From: Phoronis pallida
Lineage: Eukaryota > Phoronida > Phoronidae
Assembly: GCA_028565715.1 (NCBI GenBank)
Contig: JAOXYC010224350.1
Location: 1-10,848, forward strand
Length of the DNA: 10,848 nt
Direction of reading: 5' to 3'
Within the stretch, counting starts at the first letter, position 1, and each line of letters opens with the position of its first letter. Below, in pieces: positions 9,901 to 10,848 of the stretch. A program made the position numbers and the translations under genes. Below the pieces are notes generated by a model. The model had not been told where the DNA came from. It ran no database searches and worked only from the letters and a program-made list of their open reading frames with translations.

Positions 9901-10406
9901 TCTCAACATGAGTCAAAATCCGAGCCTTTGGCGAGGATTTTGACGAGTTTTGAGAAATTTATTATTCATTGACGATGAGTTTATTGTTCATTTTCTCACA
10001 TGTGCCGAAGAAAAAGCGAGAATTTTTGAGGGCGTATGAATACAGTGATTCGTCAGAGTGTGCTATTTTCGATAATACATTTGAGATTGCGATAGAAACA
10101 AACTTATCACGTGAGAAAATCTTAGATACTAGAACTATCTCATCTTATTTTGTTTGGGACTGTTTTTGATTGGCTGCATGCGCTTTACCAAAGATATGTG
10201 CCTTAGATTGCACAACCCAAGCCCAGTGGCCTGTATGCAAAACATTAAGGTCAACAAATTAAAACTCTTAAAAATGATTTCTCTTTGACATAACAACCTT
10301 GTATACATTATTTTAATCAACTTAATAATATATTATTTATGACTTATTTCAGATTCAAGAAAGTTTAATAGATGCAGATGATTTACCACTTGTTCCCAAA
10401 AAGAAG
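884..10406 (+). CDS. GLYR1: PWWP-domain chromatin protein, GLYR1/N-PAC-like; seven exons, 3' end outside the window
   Basis: The spliced reading frame joins 884-918, 1014-1050, 2530-2618, 3280-3448, 6017-6124, 8096-8215 and 10353-10406, giving 612 bases and 204 codons with no stop. Every intron inside it starts with GT and ends with AG. Residues 5-24 read YKIGDLVWAK then SFPKWPG, the opening strands of a PWWP domain. FFGS at 48-51 and YAWV at 54-57 are its later strands, followed by a C-terminal helix around CDKCEEAF. By alignment with LEDGF, the methyl-lysine cage would be L15, W21 and F48. The spacing between WPG and FFG, the KRPKDKKP loop and the AW after FFG favour GLYR1 over HDGF/LEDGF. 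GLYR1 binds H3K36me3 nucleosomes and partners the demethylase KDM1B. Its dehydrogenase-like domain would lie downstream and is not seen. The PWWP call is strong; the GLYR1 assignment is probable. Confidence 0.8.
1014..1050 (+). CDS. Coding exon 2: PWWP signature (residues 12-24)
   Basis: This 37-base exon completes W12 and encodes AKLKSFPKWPGE. FPKWPG is the domain's name-giving PWWP motif, in a variant form. The acceptor is TATATTCCAG and the donor GAG|GTATGT, phase 0. Intron 1 is only 95 bases (919-1013). W21 is predicted to be an aromatic-cage residue by comparison with LEDGF. Confidence 0.85.
1655..1766 (-). mobile_element. 112-bp MITE, copy 1
   Basis: The element starts GGTAGCCTACAAGTCGAA and ends TTCGACTTGTACC. 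It is flanked on both sides by the same 8 bases, CAACGATC (1647-1654 and 1767-1774). The arms are long inverted repeats with a short unpaired centre. Its reverse complement aligns along its length with copy 2, so it is placed in opposite orientation. The left terminus looks disturbed by a few extra bases (TAGCC). An 8-bp duplication fits hAT, P or Merlin transposases; the GG...CC ends lean to Merlin. It has no coding capacity. Confidence 0.85.
1959..2070 (+). mobile_element. 112-bp MITE, copy 2
   Basis: The termini are GGTACAAGTCGAATAAG... and ...CTTATTCGACTTGTACC, perfect inverted repeats of about 25 bases. The flanks are an exact 8-bp duplication, CTTTCCCA (1951-1958 and 2071-2078). The centre has a second inverted pair, TTCAGTCA...TGACTGAA, so almost the whole element can fold back. 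It is the cleaner of the two copies and gives the family its boundaries. Confidence 0.9.
2530..2618 (+). CDS. Coding exon 3: PWWP loop and FFG strand (residues 25-54)
   Basis: The exon begins VIDGALKPDCKRPKDKKPY and ends ECILFFGSLN plus two bases of Y54. The basic loop KRPKDKKP matches in position the lysine-rich loop of GLYR1 before FFG. The acceptor is TTGTTCTAAACCAG and the donor TA|GTAAGT, phase 2. The gap from WPG to FFG is 24 residues, slightly longer than my recollection of GLYR1 (about 21) and HDGF (about 20). Confidence 0.85.
2619..3279 (+). other. Intron 3
   Basis: This 661-base phase-2 intron runs from GTAAGT to TTTCCAG. It contains the degenerate inverted repeat at 2681-2812. The remaining 2813-3279 shows no gene or clear repeat. 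Confidence 0.75.
2681..2812. repeat. Degenerate inverted repeat with hammerhead-like cores
   Basis: The outer arms pair ATTTCGATA...CTTCATCAGGTT (2685-2712) with AACCTGATAAAG...TATCGAAACAT (2778-2811). Inner arms pair TATACTCAA with TTGAGTATA. Read outward, each arm has the order CTGATGA or CTGATAA, a small stem (GATA/TATC, GATAT/ATATC), then GAAA, which resembles a hammerhead ribozyme core. Stems I and III are not convincing, so activity is doubtful. It is probably an old fold-back or Penelope-type relic. Confidence 0.45.
3280..3448 (+). CDS. Coding exon 4: end of PWWP domain and start of linker (residues 54-110)
   Basis: The exon completes Y54 and encodes AWVPHEYIWKFPGDKAKF, then a helix with VACDKCEEAFRLKYPDG and an acidic proline-rich tail ending DLPD. 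AW directly after the FFG strand and a closing EE-aromatic helix fit GLYR1-type PWWP domains. The acceptor is CCATTTCCAG and the donor GAT|GTAAGA, phase 0. It is the longest coding exon here at 169 bases. Confidence 0.85.
3486..3646. mobile_element. Fold-back element with TACCGTACACA termini
   Basis: The left end TACCGTACACATCTGGGTAT pairs with the right end, whose reverse complement begins TACCGTACACACCCTGGTAT; both continue into TATAAGC. A GTATAAGYYCAYCC-type motif occurs three times: near 3503, near 3575, and inverted near 3620-3632. The target duplication is unclear (ATT or none), so the superfamily is unresolved. The left end lies 37 bases inside the intron 4 donor. Confidence 0.65.
4712..5180. 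repeat. Outer inverted repeat enclosing the CAGGGG element
   Basis: Bases 4712-4763 (GCAAAATTTGTTGAAAATAC... to ...GATTTTAATAGG) match the reverse complement of 5131-5180 (GCTAAATTTGATGAAAATAC... to ...GATTTTATTAGG) with about seven mismatches and one indel. The left arm stops 8 bases before the CAGGGG terminus; the right arm starts about 100 bases after the CCCTG terminus. The inner element may have inserted into the middle of an older palindrome. Confidence 0.6.
4772..5028. mobile_element. hAT-like MITE with CAGGGGTGGGAATCAATTGG ends
   Basis: The left end CAGGGGTGGGAATCAATTGG is matched by the right end, which reads CAGGGCTGGGAATCAATTGG in reverse complement. Further pairs follow inward: TAACAGAGAA, CTTACTTATCA, GCTGCC, TTAACCACAT, and ACTGATTCAAGTACCACA. 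CAGGGG-type termini are typical of hAT elements. No intact 8-bp duplication survives, so the copy is old. It has no open frame for a transposase. Confidence 0.7.
6017..6124 (+). CDS. Coding exon 5: acidic linker (residues 111-146)
   Basis: The exon is 108 bases, open in phase 0 and flanked by CTCTTTTTTAG and GAG|GTAAAC. It encodes a serine/aspartate-rich stretch with GSITSDDNK at the start and MDEEIALIKVKSDD later. No fold is visible. The linker after the GLYR1 PWWP domain is similarly polar and disordered. Confidence 0.75.
6277..6437. mobile_element. 161-bp fold-back element, TGTTAAAGAATGTAT ends
   Basis: The left end TGTTAAAGAATGTATAAGTT and the right end in reverse complement (TGTTAAAGAATGTATGTGTG) pair. 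The arms continue to the well-kept inner block TTAATTTTCATCTGAGC(T/A)GA followed by AATTTAC. The arms are about 73 bases with a loop of about 15. The outer limits may extend a few bases (TCATGAAT versus TCATAAAT), and no target duplication is clear. Confidence 0.65.
6554..6581. repeat. Perfect 13-bp hairpin
   Basis: TGTGAGAAATGTT, a 2-base spacer GA, then AACATTTCTCACA form a perfect stem. No T-run or other terminator context follows. It may be the collapsed core of an old fold-back element, or chance. Confidence 0.5.
6653..7067. mobile_element. 415-bp non-autonomous hAT-type element
   Basis: The termini are TAGGGGTGGGACGAT and ATCGTCCCACCCCTA, perfect 15-bp inverted repeats. The flanks are an exact 8-bp duplication, GATAATGC (6645-6652 and 7068-7075), the hallmark of hAT insertion. 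Subterminal runs of TCGATTCGATT at both ends look like clustered transposase-binding repeats. The interior has no transposase frame. Confidence 0.9.
7181..7281. repeat. Degenerate inverted repeat
   Basis: ATTGGCAACTCGTTC and GAACACATTGCCAAT form the inner arms around an AT-rich loop. Outward, ATTCTACAC...AAATTTTATTGG weakly matches the reverse complement of CCAATCAAATTT...GTGTACAAT. It is probably a decayed fold-back element with uncertain limits. Confidence 0.4.
7494..7639. mobile_element. 146-bp palindromic MITE
   Basis: The left arm CAAGCCTACCAGAGATTCCC and the right arm (reverse complement CAAGCCTGCCAGAGAATCCC) pair for about 60 bases. An inner hairpin has CACGAACCACC against GGTGGTTCGTG, and TTCGTGAG occurs three times in the right half. 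Possible target duplications are GCCTTTTC (7487-7494) and GCTTTTTC (7639-7646), 8 bases with one mismatch, which overlap the outermost base pair. Confidence 0.7.
8096..8215 (+). CDS. Coding exon 6: acidic-to-basic linker with possible NLS (residues 147-186)
   Basis: The exon is 120 bases in phase 0, between TTTCATTACAG and AAG|GTATGA. It encodes a T/S/E/D-rich half (STESETTVDSEGD) followed by a basic tail, KPKRDRKPSKK at residues 176-186, which could act as a nuclear localisation signal or DNA-contact patch. No AT-hook core (RGRP) is seen. Confidence 0.75.
9005..9154 (-). pseudogene. Retroelement-like coding relic (left arm)
   Basis: The minus-strand frame reads MNLEELLHSFNG, then KRTLRQYEKLLTKREN, then FNNLCLKEGLLPIY, and afterwards loses protein-like character. 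The composition, a charged helix then a cysteine-containing GLLP motif, reminds me of the region ahead of the reverse transcriptase in Penelope-like elements, but I cannot confirm the family. The frame stays open from 9190 to 8843, yet only the part given looks coding. Confidence 0.4.
9034..9399. repeat. Large head-to-head inverted repeat
   Basis: Bases 9034-9233 are the reverse complement of 9236-9399 with few mismatches. The centre is CCTACAATG, 2 bases, CATTGTAGG. The arms differ by about 32 bases: the left arm has a block (about 9121-9152) missing from the right arm, where the join is near 9310. Both arms carry the same outward-facing coding relic. Total length is 366 bases. Confidence 0.85.
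9311..9400 (+). pseudogene. Retroelement-like coding relic (right arm)
   Basis: The plus-strand frame reads DQDKRTLRQYEKLL, then TKRENAKSSS, then GFNNLC before similarity to the left copy ends. It differs from the left copy at one residue in the aligned part (G for A) and lacks the NLEELLHSFNG segment. It is a broken fragment, not a gene. Confidence 0.4.
9404..9536 (+). mobile_element. Possible LINE/SINE 3' tail
   Basis: A small hairpin (CCAAGG...CCTTGG near 9462-9481) is followed by ATGTATGTTTTTAACAAGGC and AAATAC, then a run of A. Hairpin plus GGCAAAT plus A-run resembles the 3' end of CR1/L2-type retroposons in invertebrates, judged by eye. The 5' limit is unknown. Confidence 0.3.
9883..9974. 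repeat. Fold-back sequence, about 40-bp arms
   Basis: TCATTGAATAATAAATTTCT (9884-9903) pairs with AGAAATTTATTATTCATTGA (9953-9972), with one mismatch. Inward, CAAAATCC pairs with GGATTTTG around a 13-base centre (GAGCCTTTGGCGA). Pairing weakens outside these limits. The small open frame starting at 9969 overlaps its edge and is not supported as a gene. Confidence 0.7.
10353..10406 (+). CDS. Coding exon 7: short linker exon ending in KKK (residues 187-204)
   Basis: The exon is 54 bases, open in phase 0, encoding IQESLIDADDLPLVPKKK. The acceptor TTATGACTTATTTCAG is strong; the donor AAG|GTTTGT is weaker. Because it is short and low in complexity it rests mainly on frame and splice signals, so it is less certain than exons 1-4. 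The gene continues beyond the window. Confidence 0.65.
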
Positions 10407-10848
10407 GTTTGTTGAATTATTGATCATCCTCATTCGTGAAAAAGATATTGAGTGCCTAACAGATAACATTATAACTTGTAAACTTGCCGTTTAGAAAAAG
10501 TGTGGAAAACAGATTATTCATCATAAATTGTTATTATATGAAATTAAAGAGAGTCTGGTGTTTCATAGAATAATTGCCTTTGACCCAGATTCTGCTGACT
10601 ACTTGTTTGGCTCAAAATGATTATTGTATGACCTTTCAGGGTTCCCATGAACCTTGAAAAGTACTTGAGTTTGTCTGCTGGTCTTAAAAAGTACTTGAAT
10701 TTGAAATCGTCCTTGAAAGGTACTTGAATTGGATATACCAATGAGCTGGTTGGATATATGTACTGTCCTTGAAAGTCCTTGATTCTCGTCACATGTGCTG
10801 TTAGCTGGCAAAATTAAATTATTTATTCTTTATTTGGTTTTATCGGGG
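10407..10848 (+). other. Start of intron 7
   Basis: From the donor GTTTGT to the window end there is no further exon that keeps the frame with good splice sites. The right half is filled by the CAGGGTTCCC-type repeat. Confidence 0.55.
10637..10790. mobile_element. CAGGGTTCCC-type element, one end only
   Basis: The stretch begins CAGGGTTCCCATGAACCTTG and contains a motif of the form CTTGAAAAGTACTTGA repeated at about 10654, 10683 and 10711, with a weaker fourth copy near 10768. Terminal CAGGGTTCCCA followed by CCTTGAAAG repeats is a known pattern of hAT-like MITEs in animal genomes. The opposite terminus is not in the window, so the right limit given is that of the repeats. Open frames here on the minus strand are repeat-derived. 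Confidence 0.55.

Larger units (their letters stand above)
8216..10352 (+). other. Intron 6
   Basis: This 2137-base phase-0 intron runs from GTATGA to TTATTTCAG. It contains the head-to-head palindrome 9034-9399, a possible retroposon tail, a CA-rich patch near 9540-9570 and the fold-back at 9883-9974. In 8216-8840 only a 10-base direct repeat (GACGACTTTT, near 8354 and 8382) stands out. Nothing is recognised in 9975-10352. Confidence 0.7.

Noticed and set aside
9969-10169. 66-codon open frame on the plus strand
   Set aside because: It overlaps the edge of the 9883-9974 fold-back and resembles no protein family I know.
10490-10508. Possible exon AAAAAGTGTGGAAAACAG after TTTAG
   Set aside because: Weak acceptor and no GT donor in a suitable position.

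Overview
The window is AT-rich animal nuclear DNA, probably from an invertebrate. The basis is a multi-exon gene with GT...AG introns, an animal chromatin-reader domain, and introns full of small DNA transposons. I cannot name the species. No bacterial, phage or CRISPR-type structure is present.

One gene on the + strand spans nearly the whole window. I could assemble seven coding exons (884-918, 1014-1050, 2530-2618, 3280-3448, 6017-6124, 8096-8215, 10353-10406). They join without a frame break into the first 204 residues of a protein that continues past the right edge. Residues 1 to about 100 form a PWWP domain, which binds methylated histone tails and DNA. It most resembles the PWWP domain of GLYR1 (N-PAC/NP60), with HDGF/LEDGF proteins as the main alternative. 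Residues 111-204 are a low-complexity acidic/basic linker built from three exons, each a multiple of three bases long and flanked by phase-0 introns. The AT-hook and dehydrogenase-like domain expected of GLYR1 are not in the window. A compact promoter with an E2F-type site and an NRF1-type palindrome lies 65-95 bases before the ATG.

Layout: 1-780 is upstream DNA with no gene seen; 780-883 is promoter and 5' UTR; 884-1050 holds exons 1-2; intron 2 (1051-2529) carries two copies of one 112-bp MITE, each with a perfect 8-bp target duplication; intron 3 (2619-3279) carries a degenerate inverted repeat with hammerhead-ribozyme-like cores; intron 4 (3449-6016) carries a fold-back element just after the splice donor and a nested pair of inverted repeats with a CAGGGG-type terminus; intron 5 (6125-8095) carries four or five fold-back elements, including a 415-bp hAT-type element with a perfect 8-bp duplication; intron 6 (8216-10352) carries a head-to-head palindrome with a retroelement-like coding relic, a possible LINE/SINE tail and another fold-back; intron 7 begins at 10407 and enters a CAGGGTTCCC-type repeat that is cut by the window edge.

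The most notable feature is the number of unrelated fold-back elements in one transcription unit. I found no convincing undescribed biochemical system.
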